A DNA stretch of 64,000 nt from Azohydromonas australica DSM 1124 (GTDB taxonomy: Bacteria > Pseudomonadota > Gammaproteobacteria > Burkholderiales > Burkholderiaceae_C): NCBI RefSeq assembly GCF_000430725.1, contig NZ_KE387207.1, forward strand, positions 70,552 to 134,551, read 5' to 3'. The notes under the pieces were generated by a model. It was given only the letters and a program-made list of their open reading frames with translations. It was not told where the DNA came from and did no database searches. Shown one piece after another: positions 52,624 to 61,081 of this stretch (positions are counted from its first letter, which is position 1; each line of letters opens with the position of its first letter). The position numbers and the translations under genes were made by a program.

Positions 52624-53454
52624 ATGAGCGTCCTCGATGAACCGCTGTACTTCGGCCCCGTGCCCAGCGTGGCGTCGGCGCCGCGCGCGGCCCGCGTGAC
52701 GCTCGTCGGTGCCGGCCCGGGCGACCCGGAGCTGCTGACGGTGCGCGCGGAGCGCGCGCTGCGCCGGGCCTCGCTCGTGCTGTACGACCACCTGGTGTCG
52801 CGCGACGTGCTGCGCCTGGTGCCCGAAGGGGCCGACCTGATCTACGTGGGCAAGGAGAGCGCGCACCACACGCTGCCGCAGGAGGACATCTGCACGCTGA
52901 TGATCCGGCTCGCGCGCAGCGGGCGCGCGCTGGTGCGGCTCAAGGGCGGCGACCCCTTCATCTTCGGCCGCGGCGGCGAGGAGGCGCAGGCGCTGGCCGC
53001 TGTGGGTGTGCCCTTCGAGGTGGTGCCGGGCATCAGCGCCGCGCAGGCCGCGGCGGCCGAGGCCGGCATGCCGCTGACGCACCGCGACCACGCGGCCTCG
53101 GTGGTGCTGGCCACCGGCCACCGCCGCAGCGAGGCCGGCGTGCTGGACATGGACTGGGCCGCGCTGGCGCGCCCGCGCCAGACGGTGGTGATCTACATGG
53201 GCGTCTCGACGCTGCCGTCCATCTGCGCGCAGCTCACCGCGCACGGCCTGCCGGCCGACACACCCGCGGCGCTGGTGGAGCGCGCCTCGCAGCCCGACAG
53301 CCGCCGCGTGGTGGGCACGCTGCAGACGCTGCCGGGGCTGGCCACGCTGCACAGCGTGCGCGCGCCGGCGCTGCTGATCGTGGGCGGGGTGGTGACGCTG
53401 CATGCCGCGCTGGCTGCGCCGGGGTGCGGGCTGGCGGCGCAGGTCGGCGGCTGA
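52624..53454 (+). CDS. nirE: Uroporphyrinogen-III C-methyltransferase (NirE/CobA type)
   Basis: 276 residues with SUMT signatures: VTLVGAGPGDPELLTVRA, LVLYDHLVS, VRLKGGDPFIFGRGGEE and VVPGISAAQAAAAEAGMPLTHR (SAM and substrate sites). It makes precorrin-2 from uroporphyrinogen III, the branch point to siroheme and heme d1. The single SUMT domain, without CysG dehydrogenase/chelatase, and the position divergent from nirS favour NirE. GGAG precedes ATG 52624. The 150-base nirS-nirE gap carries the Dnr-type box. Confidence 0.92.
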   Translation: MSVLDEPLYFGPVPSVASAPRAARVTLVGAGPGDPELLTVRAERALRRASLVLYDHLVSRDVLRLVPEGADLIYVGKESAHHTLPQEDICTLMIRLARSGRALVRLKGGDPFIFGRGGEEAQALAAVGVPFEVVPGISAAQAAAAEAGMPLTHRDHAASVVLATGHRRSEAGVLDMDWAALARPRQTVVIYMGVSTLPSICAQLTAHGLPADTPAALVERASQPDSRRVVGTLQTLPGLATLHSVRAPALLIVGGVVTLHAALAAPGCGLAAQVGG

Positions 53455-53459
53455 AAGGA

Positions 53460-53485
53460 ACAATGCCCGCTGGCGCGGGCATTGT
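53460..53485. terminator. Hairpin between nirE and phoX
   Basis: CAATGCCCGC-TGGC-GCGGGCATTG (53461-53484), a perfect 10-bp stem placed just after nirE. It lacks a T-run, so termination is probable but not certain. Confidence 0.55.
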
Positions 53486-53557
53486 CGGAAGCGGTGGGCT
53501 CAGCGGCGGCCGCCAGGGCGCGGCGCCGCCGGCCCGGTCACTGGCTGCCGCTCAGGC

Positions 53558-55774
53558 TCACACCCCCACCGTCCCGCCGTCCGTGCGCGTGACCACCACC
53601 GTGGCCGAGCGCGGGCGCCTGGTCGAGGCGGCGTTGGCCTGGCTGTCCGGCCAGTGGCTGGTGGGCGCGGTGAGGCTGCCGTCCTCGCCCGGGTGCTGCA
53701 CGTTGACGAACAGCGTGCGCCCGTCGGGCGTGACGGCGATGCCGGTGATCTCGCACTCCACCGGGCCGACCAGGAAGCGCCGCACCGTGTCCGGCGTGGC
53801 GTTGGCGCCCTTGACGGTGGCGGTGCCGCCCGCGGCGGTGGCCGCGCCGCCGTCGCCCACCTGCCCCGGCACGGCGGCCAGCATCATGCAGTTGGTCACG
53901 TCGGTGTAGGCGCCGTCGTCGGTCTGGATCCACAGCAGGCCGCGCGGGTCGAAGTACAGGCCGTCGGGGCTGGAGAAGTCGTTGACGGCGGTGAGGCCCG
54001 AGAGGTTCACGTCCGCCGGGGCATCGGCCTGGGCGCCGAAGAGGTAGACGTCCCAGTTGAAGCTCGTGGCCGCGACGCTGCCGCCGGCCTCGCGCCAGCG
54101 CACGATGTGGCCGTTCGGGTTGCCCTTGTTGACCGCCGTCGTGCCGTCGGCCTTGGTGTAGCTGTCCTCGTAGTAGCGCGGGTTGGCGGCGTCGGGCTTG
54201 AGCTGGCTGCTGCTGGTGGCCGTGGCCGTCGGCGCGATGCGGTTGCTGTTGTTGGTCAGCGTCATGTAGGCCTCGCCGTTGCGCGGGTTCACCGCGCCCC
54301 ACTCCGGGCGGTCCATCATCGTCGCGGCCACGGCGTCACCGGCCAGGCGCGCATGCGTCACCACGTCGGCCTGGTCCGCGAAGCTGTACTTGGCGTAGCC
54401 CTTGATGGCCGGGTTGTCGATGGACAGCTCGATCCACTGACCGCTGCCGTCGGCGTTGAACTTCGCCACGTACAGCTTGCCGTCGTCGAGGTACTTGGCG
54501 CCCGCGGCCACGCCGCCACCCACGTCCTTCGCGTCCCACAGGGCCTTGGAGACGTACTTGTAGATGTACTCGTTGCGCGAGTCGTCGCCCATGTAGATCA
54601 CGATGGGCTGGCCCGCCACGGCCGGCGCCGGCCAGGCGCCCTCGTGGTTGAAGCGGCCCAGCGCGGTGCGCTTGACGGGCGCGGACTCGGGGTTGAAGGG
54701 GTCGATCTCCACCACCCAGCCGAAGGTGTTGAAGACGTTGCGGTAGTCCTCCGCGGCGGCGGCGCCGGTGACCGAGGAGGTCCAGCGCGCAAACAGGTCG
54801 TCGCTGCCGGCGGTGTCCCAGAGGTAGGGGCTGCGGCGGTTCTCGGGCAGGCCGTAGCGGGTCAGCGCGGTGACCTCCTTGGCGCTGCGCTTGGCGTTGT
54901 CACCCGCGGCGCGCGCCAGCACGTTGAGGTAGTTCTCCTCGCAGGTAAGGTACGTGCCCCAGGGCGTGTAGCCGTTGGCGCAGTTGTTGTTGGTGCCGCG
55001 GGTCTTCACGCCCGTGGGCGAGAACTTCGTCACCAGCAGCGCGCTGCCGCGGACCGGGCCGGCGATGTCCATCTCTGTGGCCGAGGTGATGCGGCGGTTG
55101 AAGCGCGAGCCGCGCACCATGCTCATGGCCGTGCCGCTGCTGCCACGCTTGACCTCGCACACGCTCACGCCGTGGGCGTAGATCTCCTTCTCGACCTCGG
55201 CGGCCACGGTGCGCACGTTGTTGACGATGGTGCGGCCGTTGGCATGCAGCGCGTAGGGTCCGACCACGTACTCGTGGTTCACGCACAGCAGGCCGCGGTC
55301 GGAGCGGTCGGCCTGGTAGGCACCGGCCTCGGACAGGCCGAAGTAGTACATGCCGTCGTGGCCGTCGCCGATGCGGCGGTTGTAGGAGGCGGCGCTCTCG
55401 CTGCCGTCGTCCTTCCACGAGGCCATGTCGTCGCCGTAGTGCAGCGGATCGCCCAGCGCGTGCAGGATGCTCACCTGGTAGCCCGCGGGCACGGTGACGA
55501 GGTCCTTCTTGTTCTTGTCCACGGCGGTGAAGGCCAGGCTCAGCGCCTGCGAGGTGGCCGTGCCGCTGGTGCCGTCGTCGCCGCCGCCGCAGGCCGACAG
55601 CGCGGAAGTGCCCAGCAGCGCGCCGGCGGCAACGCCCACGTAGCCCTTGAGTGCCTGGCGCCGGCTCAGCCGCGCGGCCAGCAGCTCGTTCATGTGCGGA
55701 TTGGCGCCGGGATTGACGATCTCGTTGTCGTCGTAACCATTGGGCTCGTCGGCGGGCGTGATGCTGTGGTTCAT
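53558..55774 (-). CDS. phoX: PhoX-family alkaline phosphatase (DUF839)
   Basis: 738 residues from the preferred start. A twin-arginine motif (LSRRQALKGYVGVAAG) precedes the mature protein, with ACGGG suggesting lipidation or cleavage. The DUF839 core is clear: CVNHEYV, WGTYLTCEENYLNVL (the conserved Cys-Glu-Glu metal ligands) and GLYFDPRGLLWIQTDDG. PhoX enzymes are Ca/Fe phosphomonoesterases, exported by Tat, that release phosphate from organic phosphates. ATG 55825 would extend it by 17 residues, but the PhoB box ends only ten bases before it, so transcription should start downstream and ATG 55774 is preferred. Confidence 0.88.
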   Translation of the reverse strand: MNHSITPADEPNGYDDNEIVNPGANPHMNELLAARLSRRQALKGYVGVAAGALLGTSALSACGGGDDGTSGTATSQALSLAFTAVDKNKKDLVTVPAGYQVSILHALGDPLHYGDDMASWKDDGSESAASYNRRIGDGHDGMYYFGLSEAGAYQADRSDRGLLCVNHEYVVGPYALHANGRTIVNNVRTVAAEVEKEIYAHGVSVCEVKRGSSGTAMSMVRGSRFNRRITSATEMDIAGPVRGSALLVTKFSPTGVKTRGTNNNCANGYTPWGTYLTCEENYLNVLARAAGDNAKRSAKEVTALTRYGLPENRRSPYLWDTAGSDDLFARWTSSVTGAAAAEDYRNVFNTFGWVVEIDPFNPESAPVKRTALGRFNHEGAWPAPAVAGQPIVIYMGDDSRNEYIYKYVSKALWDAKDVGGGVAAGAKYLDDGKLYVAKFNADGSGQWIELSIDNPAIKGYAKYSFADQADVVTHARLAGDAVAATMMDRPEWGAVNPRNGEAYMTLTNNSNRIAPTATATSSSQLKPDAANPRYYEDSYTKADGTTAVNKGNPNGHIVRWREAGGSVAATSFNWDVYLFGAQADAPADVNLSGLTAVNDFSSPDGLYFDPRGLLWIQTDDGAYTDVTNCMMLAAVPGQVGDGGAATAAGGTATVKGANATPDTVRRFLVGPVECEITGIAVTPDGRTLFVNVQHPGEDGSLTAPTSHWPDSQANAASTRRPRSATVVVTRTDGGTVGV

Positions 55775-55834
55775 TGGAGAACGCGGTTGTTCGTGGAAAA
55801 CCACCGCATTCTTGGAAGGCTTCATGTCGCCGCC

Positions 55835-55863
55835 GTGACAGCTTCATGGCAGTTGCATGAAAG
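55835..55863 (-). promoter_or_regulatory. PhoB box of phoX
   Basis: On the minus strand CTTTCAT-N4-CTGCCAT-N4-CTGTCAC, three units at exact 11-bp spacing (complements at 55857-55863, 55846-55852, 55835-55841). Confidence 0.8.
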
Positions 55864-55896
55864 CCGGCGCGGCGCCCGCCGGCGCCGCGTCCCGCG

Positions 55897-56727
55897 TCAC
55901 TCGATGCGCAGCCCCTTCAGCGCCGGGTCGCCCGGCGGGAAGCGAAGATCGAGCCCCTGCAGCGTGCGCTCCAGCAGCGTGGCGATCATCAGGTTGCGGT
56001 GCGTCTTGGAGTTGGCCGGCACCACGGTCCACGGCGCCCAGGGCGTGCCCGTGGCCGAGATCAGGTCGGCATAGGCGGCCTGGTAGTCGTCCCAGTGGCG
56101 GCGCGCTTCCACGTCCTCCATCAGGAACTTCCAGTGCTTGGCCGGATCGTCCAGCCGCGCCTGCAGCCGCTCCTGCTGCTCCTGCCTGGAGATGTGCAGC
56201 ATGAACTTGCAGACCACGGTGCCGGTCTCGGTGAGCATGCGCTCGAAGTCGTTGATCTGCGCGAAGCGCTGCTTGACCTGTTGGGCGGTGATCTGGCCCT
56301 TGACTACCGGCACCAGCACGTCCTCGTAGTGGCTGCGGTTGAACACCGTGATCTCGCCCGCGGCGGGCACGCGCTGGTGGATGCGCCACAGGAAGTCGTG
56401 GGCGCGCTCGTCCTCGGTGGGCGCGCGCCAGGAGACGGCGTGCACGCCCAGCGGGCTCATGCGGCCGAAGACGTGGCGCAGCGTGCCGTCCTTGCCGGAG
56501 GCGTCCGTGCCCTGCAGCACCACCAGCAGCTTGTAGCGGCGGTCGGCCCAGAAGCGGTTCTGCAGCTCGTCCAGGCGCACGGCCAGCTGCTCCACCGCCG
56601 CCTTGTCCTGCGCCTTGTCGCCCTGGGAGTACGGCTTGGAGGACGGATCGATGCCCGAAAGGTCGATCCGCGCCTTGGGATCGGCGTACACCAGGCCGTG
56701 CAGCCGCTTGTCATCGGACTTGCTCAT
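55897..56727 (-). CDS. ppk2: Polyphosphate kinase 2 family protein
   Basis: 276 residues. Walker A is VVLQGTDASGKDGTLRHVFG, the lid/Walker B region has FNRSHYEDVLVPVV, and LDLRFPPGDPALKG closes the protein. PPK2 enzymes move phosphate between polyphosphate and nucleotides, in this length class usually making NDP or NTP at the expense of polyP. The exact subclass is not fixed. It lies 25 bases after the gene at 56753 in the same direction (likely operon). Confidence 0.92.
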   Translation of the reverse strand: MSKSDDKRLHGLVYADPKARIDLSGIDPSSKPYSQGDKAQDKAAVEQLAVRLDELQNRFWADRRYKLLVVLQGTDASGKDGTLRHVFGRMSPLGVHAVSWRAPTEDERAHDFLWRIHQRVPAAGEITVFNRSHYEDVLVPVVKGQITAQQVKQRFAQINDFERMLTETGTVVCKFMLHISRQEQQERLQARLDDPAKHWKFLMEDVEARRHWDDYQAAYADLISATGTPWAPWTVVPANSKTHRNLMIATLLERTLQGLDLRFPPGDPALKGLRIE

Positions 56728-56752
56728 GCCTGGCGCTCCCGCGTGGGTGCGG

Positions 56753-57280
56753 TCACAGCGACCGCAGGGGTTGCGCGCCCGCGCGGCGCAATGCGGCGAC
56801 GGCGGCCTGCGCCCTCATCTCGTTCATCGGGTGCACGACCACCGCATGGGCGCCGCGCGACAGCGCCGCGCGCACCTTGCGGATGACGATGGCGTGGTCC
56901 GGGCGCAGCGTCAGCAGCCCGGCGACCAGGCCGCCGAAGAAGGTGCCCATCATCCCGAGAAAGCCCATGGCGAAGTAAGGCGAGTCGGCCACCGCGCGGA
57001 TGTCCGCCGCGGCCAGCGCCAGCGCGACGGCCACGCCCAGCAGCGCACCCGCGGACATGAACAGGGCGTGACTGCGCAGCAGCGTGCGCCAGATGCCCCG
57101 CTGTTCCGGCTCCAGCTTGCGCCCGATGCGCTGGTCGCCAGGATGAATGACGGTGGTGTGCAGGCCCGGGGCCTGGCGCAGCGAGGCGGCGGCCTGCTCG
57201 GCGCTTTGCTCGTCGTCGAAGACGCCGGCCACCAGGGTCAGCGAATGTTCACCGAAGGGGCTCAATGGGGAGTTGTTCAT
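56753..57280 (-). CDS. Hypothetical membrane protein upstream of ppk2
   Basis: 175 residues. A soluble N-terminal part (VAGVFDDEQSAEQAAASLRQ, ferredoxin-like alpha/beta) is followed by two hydrophobic helices (about 70-92 and 105-127, FAMGFLGMMGTFFGGLVAGLL) and a basic C-terminal stretch. It resembles small inner-membrane stress proteins but no family was recognised. ATG 57280 is used; ATG 57316 is also open and neither has a clear ribosome site. It probably forms an operon with ppk2. Confidence 0.65.
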   Translation of the reverse strand: MNNSPLSPFGEHSLTLVAGVFDDEQSAEQAAASLRQAPGLHTTVIHPGDQRIGRKLEPEQRGIWRTLLRSHALFMSAGALLGVAVALALAAADIRAVADSPYFAMGFLGMMGTFFGGLVAGLLTLRPDHAIVIRKVRAALSRGAHAVVVHPMNEMRAQAAVAALRRAGAQPLRSL

Positions 57281-57399
57281 GGCGGCAGCCTGTTTCGTGG
57301 GACACGATGCATCCATTGAGCGCCTTGCGCCGTTGCGCCGCCATCAAGCATTACCGCATTTGCCGGTCGGACTTCTCCTACAGTCGCGGCCCCCTCGGC

Positions 57400-57864
57400 T
57401 CAGAGCAGCGACGGCGACTGCACCGTCAGCAGCGTCACCTGCTGGCGGCCGTCCTTCTCCTTGCAGCGCAGCCACCAGATCGCGCCCTTGCGGATGCTCC
57501 AGGGCTGCGCCGTGCCCGCGAGCAGGTACGCCGCCGCCAGCCCCAGCGTGGGCTGGTGCCCCACCACCAGCACCGGCTCGCGCGCCTCGGGCCAGCGCGT
57601 CACGTCCAGCAGCGCGTCCACCGTGCCGTCCGGCGCCAGCGCCGCCACGGTCTTGAACTTGCGCTCCAGCGCCGCGGCCGTCTGCTGCGTGCGCACCGCC
57701 GGGCTCACCAGCACGCGCGTGGTGGCCGGCAGCACCTGGTTGAGCCAGTGCGCCATGCGCACGGCGTTGCGCTCGCCCTTGGGCGTGAGCGCGCGCGCGA
57801 GGTCGTCGGTCTCGCCCTCGCGCAGGTCATGCGCCTCGGCATGGCGCCACAGGATCAGGTCCAT
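57400..57864 (-). CDS. sixA: Phosphohistidine phosphatase SixA
   Basis: 154 residues of the histidine phosphatase superfamily: LILWRHAEA (RHA catalytic motif), LVSPAVRTQQTA and VLVVGHQPTLG (second catalytic His). SixA dephosphorylates phosphohistidine on signalling or PTS proteins. It follows ppk1 by six bases, a coupling seen in many Betaproteobacteria. Because PPK1 is itself phosphorylated on His, a functional link is plausible but unproven. Confidence 0.93.
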   Translation of the reverse strand: MDLILWRHAEAHDLREGETDDLARALTPKGERNAVRMAHWLNQVLPATTRVLVSPAVRTQQTAAALERKFKTVAALAPDGTVDALLDVTRWPEAREPVLVVGHQPTLGLAAAYLLAGTAQPWSIRKGAIWWLRCKEKDGRQQVTLLTVQSPSLL

Positions 57865-57870
57865 CTCGCT

Positions 57871-60015
57871 TCACCCCTGGTACAGGTTCATCAGCGCCGG
57901 CTGCGCCCCGATGCCCTCCGGCTCGGCCAGGCTGCGCCAACTGCCGTCGGACTGCAGTGCCCAGCTGTCACGCGTGTCGTACAGGTAGGGCACCAGGCAT
58001 TCGTCGATGACGCGCTGGCGCAGCACGACGTCGCGCATCGGCCACGCCACCTCGACGCGGCGCAGCATGTTGCGGCTCATCCAGTCGGCGCTGCTCAGAT
58101 ACAGCGCCTCGTCCTCGTCGGCGGGACCCCAGCGGAAGTAGAAGACGCGCGTGTGCTCCAGGAAGCGCCCCACCACCGAGCGCACGCGGATGTTGTCGCT
58201 CAGGCCCGGCACGCCCGGCGGCAGCATGCAGGCGCCGCGGATGATCAGGTCGATGCGCGCGCCGGCCCGGCTGGCCAGCACCAGCGCGTCGATGAGCAGC
58301 GGGTCGGTGAGCGCGTTGCACTTGACCACCACGCGCGCCGGCAGCCCGTGCAGCGCCGCCTGCGTCACCTGCACCAGGTGGTCCAGCATGGCCGCCTGCA
58401 GCGCGAAGGGCGCGGCCAGCAGCCGGTGCAGCTTGCCCAGCTCCACCTGGCCGGTGAGCTGCTGGAACACCGCGTCTGCGTCCGCCGTGAGCTCGGGATC
58501 GGCCGTCATGCAGCCCAGGTCCGTGTAGAGCCGTGCGGTGCGCGCGTTGTAGTTGCCGGTGGACAGGTGCGCGTAGCGGCGCAGCACGCCGTCCTCGCGC
58601 CGCCCGCCGGCGGTCTTGGCGCCCTCGCGCCGCGTCACCAGCAGCAGCTTGGCGTGGGTCTTGAGGCCCACGATGCCGTACACCACCTGCGCGCCCACGG
58701 CCTCCAGCCGCTCGGCCCAGTTGATGTTGGCCTCCTCGTCGAAGCGCGCCTTGAGCTCCACCACCACCGTGACTTCCTTGCCCCGGCGCGCGGCTTCGAG
58801 CAGCTGCTCCATCAGCACCGACTCCGTGCCGGTGCGGTAGATGGTCTGCTTGATGGCCAGCACGTCGGGGTCGGCCACCGCCTCGCGCAGGAACTGCACC
58901 ACCGGCTCGAAGCTCTCGAAGGGATGGTGCAGCAGCACGTTGCCCTGCTGCAGCCGCTCGAAGATGGAGGTGCCCTGCGGCAGGCTCGCCGGCCAGGCCG
59001 GCTCCCACGGCGGAAAGCGCAGGCTGCGCGCGTCGGCCTGGTCGATCAGCTCCGTCAGCCGCACCAGGTTGACCGGGCCGTTGACGCGGTACAGCGCCCA
59101 GGGCTGCAGCTGGAACTGCTGCAGCAGGAACTGCACCAGCGTCTCGGAGCAGCTGTCCACCACCTCCAGCCGCACGGCTTGGCCGAAGTGGCGGGTGTAG
59201 AGCCCGCTGCGCAGGGCCTGGCGCAGGTTGGTGGCGTCGTCCTCGTCCACCTCCAGGTCGGAGTCGCGCGTGACGCGGAATTGCGAGAAGGCCAGCACCT
59301 GCCGCCCAGGGAACAGCTCGTCGAGGTGCGCACGGATCACGCTGCTCAGCAGCACGAAGGCCTGGCGCCCTTCCGACACCTCCTCGGGCAGCCGGATCAC
59401 GCGCGGCAGCACGCGCGGCACCTTGACGATGGCGATGGCGTTCTCGCGGCCGAAGGCGTCGCGGCCACCGAGCTGCACGATGAAGTTCAGCGTCTTGTTG
59501 GCCACCGTCGGAAACGGGTGCGCCGGGTCCAGCCCCACGGGCACCAGCAGCGGCCGCACCTGCGACTCGAAGAAGCCCGCCACCCAGCGCCGCTGCGCCG
59601 CGTTGCGCTGGTGGTGCTGCACCACCCGCAGCCCTTCGCGCTCCAGCGCCGGCATCACCTCGTCGTTGAACACGGCGTACTGCTCGTTCACCAGCGCGCG
59701 CGCCTCGGCCGCGACGGCCTGCACCTCGCCCGTGGTCACCGCGGTGCCGGGCAGCCGCGCGGCTTCCATCACGTCGGCGAAGCGCACCTCGAAGAACTCG
59801 TCCAGGTTGGAAGACACGATCGTGACGTAGCGCAGCCGCTCCAGCAGCGGCACGTCCTCGCGCCGCGCCTGCGCCAGCACCCGGCGGTTGAAGGCCAGGA
59901 TCGCCTTCTCGCGGTCGAGCATCACCAGGCCCGGCGCGGCAGCGGCGGCGGCTGTACCGCTCGGGATGGTCAACGAAGGCGCAGGGCCGGCCTCCGTGGA
60001 TGAGAAATCGTTCAT
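57871..60015 (-). CDS. ppk1: Polyphosphate kinase 1
   Basis: 714 residues. The N-terminal domain shows LDREKAILAFNRRVLAQA and VSSNLDEFFEVR. The catalytic half has RYAHLSTGNYN with the autophosphorylated His (about 482), and the PLD-like C-terminal domain follows. It polymerises the gamma phosphate of ATP into polyphosphate at the inner membrane. The start is uncertain: ATG 60015 follows the PhoB-like box by 14 bases, and ATG 59922 (at MLDREK, the start of the conserved domain) is an alternative. Cotranscribed with sixA. Confidence 0.96.
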   Translation of the reverse strand: MNDFSSTEAGPAPSLTIPSGTAAAAAAPGLVMLDREKAILAFNRRVLAQARREDVPLLERLRYVTIVSSNLDEFFEVRFADVMEAARLPGTAVTTGEVQAVAAEARALVNEQYAVFNDEVMPALEREGLRVVQHHQRNAAQRRWVAGFFESQVRPLLVPVGLDPAHPFPTVANKTLNFIVQLGGRDAFGRENAIAIVKVPRVLPRVIRLPEEVSEGRQAFVLLSSVIRAHLDELFPGRQVLAFSQFRVTRDSDLEVDEDDATNLRQALRSGLYTRHFGQAVRLEVVDSCSETLVQFLLQQFQLQPWALYRVNGPVNLVRLTELIDQADARSLRFPPWEPAWPASLPQGTSIFERLQQGNVLLHHPFESFEPVVQFLREAVADPDVLAIKQTIYRTGTESVLMEQLLEAARRGKEVTVVVELKARFDEEANINWAERLEAVGAQVVYGIVGLKTHAKLLLVTRREGAKTAGGRREDGVLRRYAHLSTGNYNARTARLYTDLGCMTADPELTADADAVFQQLTGQVELGKLHRLLAAPFALQAAMLDHLVQVTQAALHGLPARVVVKCNALTDPLLIDALVLASRAGARIDLIIRGACMLPPGVPGLSDNIRVRSVVGRFLEHTRVFYFRWGPADEDEALYLSSADWMSRNMLRRVEVAWPMRDVVLRQRVIDECLVPYLYDTRDSWALQSDGSWRSLAEPEGIGAQPALMNLYQG

Positions 60016-60028
60016 GGACAAGGACTCT

Positions 60029-60057
60029 ATGAATCGATTGCGACAACTCTGTGACAA
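60029..60057 (-). promoter_or_regulatory. PhoB-like box of ppk1
   Basis: On the minus strand TTGTCAC-N4-TTGTCGC-N4-GATTCAT with 11-bp spacing (complements at 60051-60057, 60040-60046, 60029-60035). It is weaker than the phoX box. Confidence 0.55.
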
Positions 60058-60172
60058 AGCGGGCGTGCCCTCCTGCTAAGCGAGTGCCGTGCGCCGTGGC
60101 ATGCCCGGAAACAGCACCCCATGCGGCAAGCGGCCGGCCTTGTCCCCGCGGGCGCGGCGGCGGCGCGCGGGC

Positions 60173-60190
60173 CTGTCAAGAGACTGTCAC
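60173..60190 (+). promoter_or_regulatory. PhoB box of the orphan PhoB-like regulator
   Basis: CTGTCAA-GAGA-CTGTCAC, two near-consensus units 11 bp apart, followed by a degenerate third (AGGCTTC, 60195). It lies 67 bases before the ATG at 60258, a good promoter distance. A short frame at 60205-60327 has no ribosome site. Confidence 0.8.
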
Positions 60191-60257
60191 ATCGAGGCTT
60201 CACCATGGGCGGCCGTACCCGGTGGCTCATGCCTGCCGTGGCAGGCCTTTCACGCAC

Positions 60258-61025
60258 ATGTCCATGCCCATGCCCGGAACCGCCACAGTCCCCTCCCGCA
60301 GCGCCGTTCCCCGCTCGGTTCTCGTGATCATCGAGAACCCGGCCATTCGCCAGCTGGTCGGCTCGCACCTGCAGCATGCGCGGCTGCTGCCCATCCTCGC
60401 CGCCTCGGCGCAGGAGGGCCGCCAGCTCGCCAGCGAGGTGCGGCCGGACGCCGTGCTCGTGGATGCGGACTCACCCGCCTCCGCGGCCTGGCTCGATACC
60501 CCGGCGGACGAGGCGCAGGACGAGGAGACGCCCACGCTGGTGCTGTCCTCGCAGATGCCCGACGCCGATGCCGGGCAGCCCGGCGGCGCCCGGCGCCGGA
60601 TGTGGATGCTCAAGCCCTTCGTGCCGCGCGAGGTGGTGCGCCGCCTGGGCGAGCAGCTCGGCCCGCGCGTGCCGGCCCCGCTGCCGCCGGAGAAGGCGAC
60701 GCTGCGCCTGGGCCCGCTGGAGCTGGACACGCTGCGCCACGAGGTGCGCGTGGCGCGCGGCCACAAGACCGACGTGATCTCGCTGCCGCGCGCGGAGCTG
60801 GAGCTGCTGCGCTGCCTGATCGAGCACCAGGGGCGCGTGGTCAGCCGCGAGCAGATCATCGCCGCGACCTGGGGCCCCGACCACACGGTGGACGTGCGCA
60901 CCGTGGACCAGAACATCAAGCGGTTGCGCCGTCACCTCGACGGCAGCCGCGGGCGCTCCATGATCCAGACCCAGCGCGGCTACGGGTACCGGCTCAACTT
61001 CGGGGCGCTGGGGGTGCAGGCATGA
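60258..61025 (+). CDS. OmpR/PhoB family response regulator with an unusual receiver
   Basis: 255 residues. The C-terminal winged helix is intact and PhoB-like (ISLPRAELELLRCLIEHQGR, HTVDVRTVDQNIKRLRRHLD, IQTQRGYGYRL). In the receiver the usual acidic pair appears as EN (VLVIIENPAIR), the phospho-acceptor Asp is probably in AVLVDADSP, the Thr is Ser (LVLSS) and the Lys is kept (LKPF). The loss of one acidic residue and an inserted acidic loop suggest altered or no phosphorylation. It has no adjacent kinase. A near-perfect PhoB box upstream suggests it is a secondary regulator inside the Pho regulon. Confidence 0.82.
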   Translation: MSMPMPGTATVPSRSAVPRSVLVIIENPAIRQLVGSHLQHARLLPILAASAQEGRQLASEVRPDAVLVDADSPASAAWLDTPADEAQDEETPTLVLSSQMPDADAGQPGGARRRMWMLKPFVPREVVRRLGEQLGPRVPAPLPPEKATLRLGPLELDTLRHEVRVARGHKTDVISLPRAELELLRCLIEHQGRVVSREQIIAATWGPDHTVDVRTVDQNIKRLRRHLDGSRGRSMIQTQRGYGYRLNFGALGVQA

Positions 61026-61032
61026 AATGAAA

Positions 61033-61060
61033 ACGGCGCGGGAGCTCCCGCGCCGTCGTC
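61033..61060 (-). terminator. Terminator of the TauE/SafE gene
   Basis: A palindromic hairpin ACGGCGCGGG-AGCT-CCCGCGCCGT (61033-61056). On the minus strand it ends with TTTT. It may also stop the convergent regulator transcript. Confidence 0.7.
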
Positions 61061-61081
61061 CCGTTCCTCAGGGCTGCAAAC

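Noticed and set aside
57265..60003. 912-residue plus-strand frame opposite sixA-ppk1
   Set aside because: Antisense of two well-defined genes on the minus strand; His/Arg/Gln-rich with no motif.
60205..60327. 40-residue frame between the Pho box and the orphan regulator
   Set aside because: No ribosome site, Pro/Cys-rich, and it overlaps the start of the regulator in another frame.
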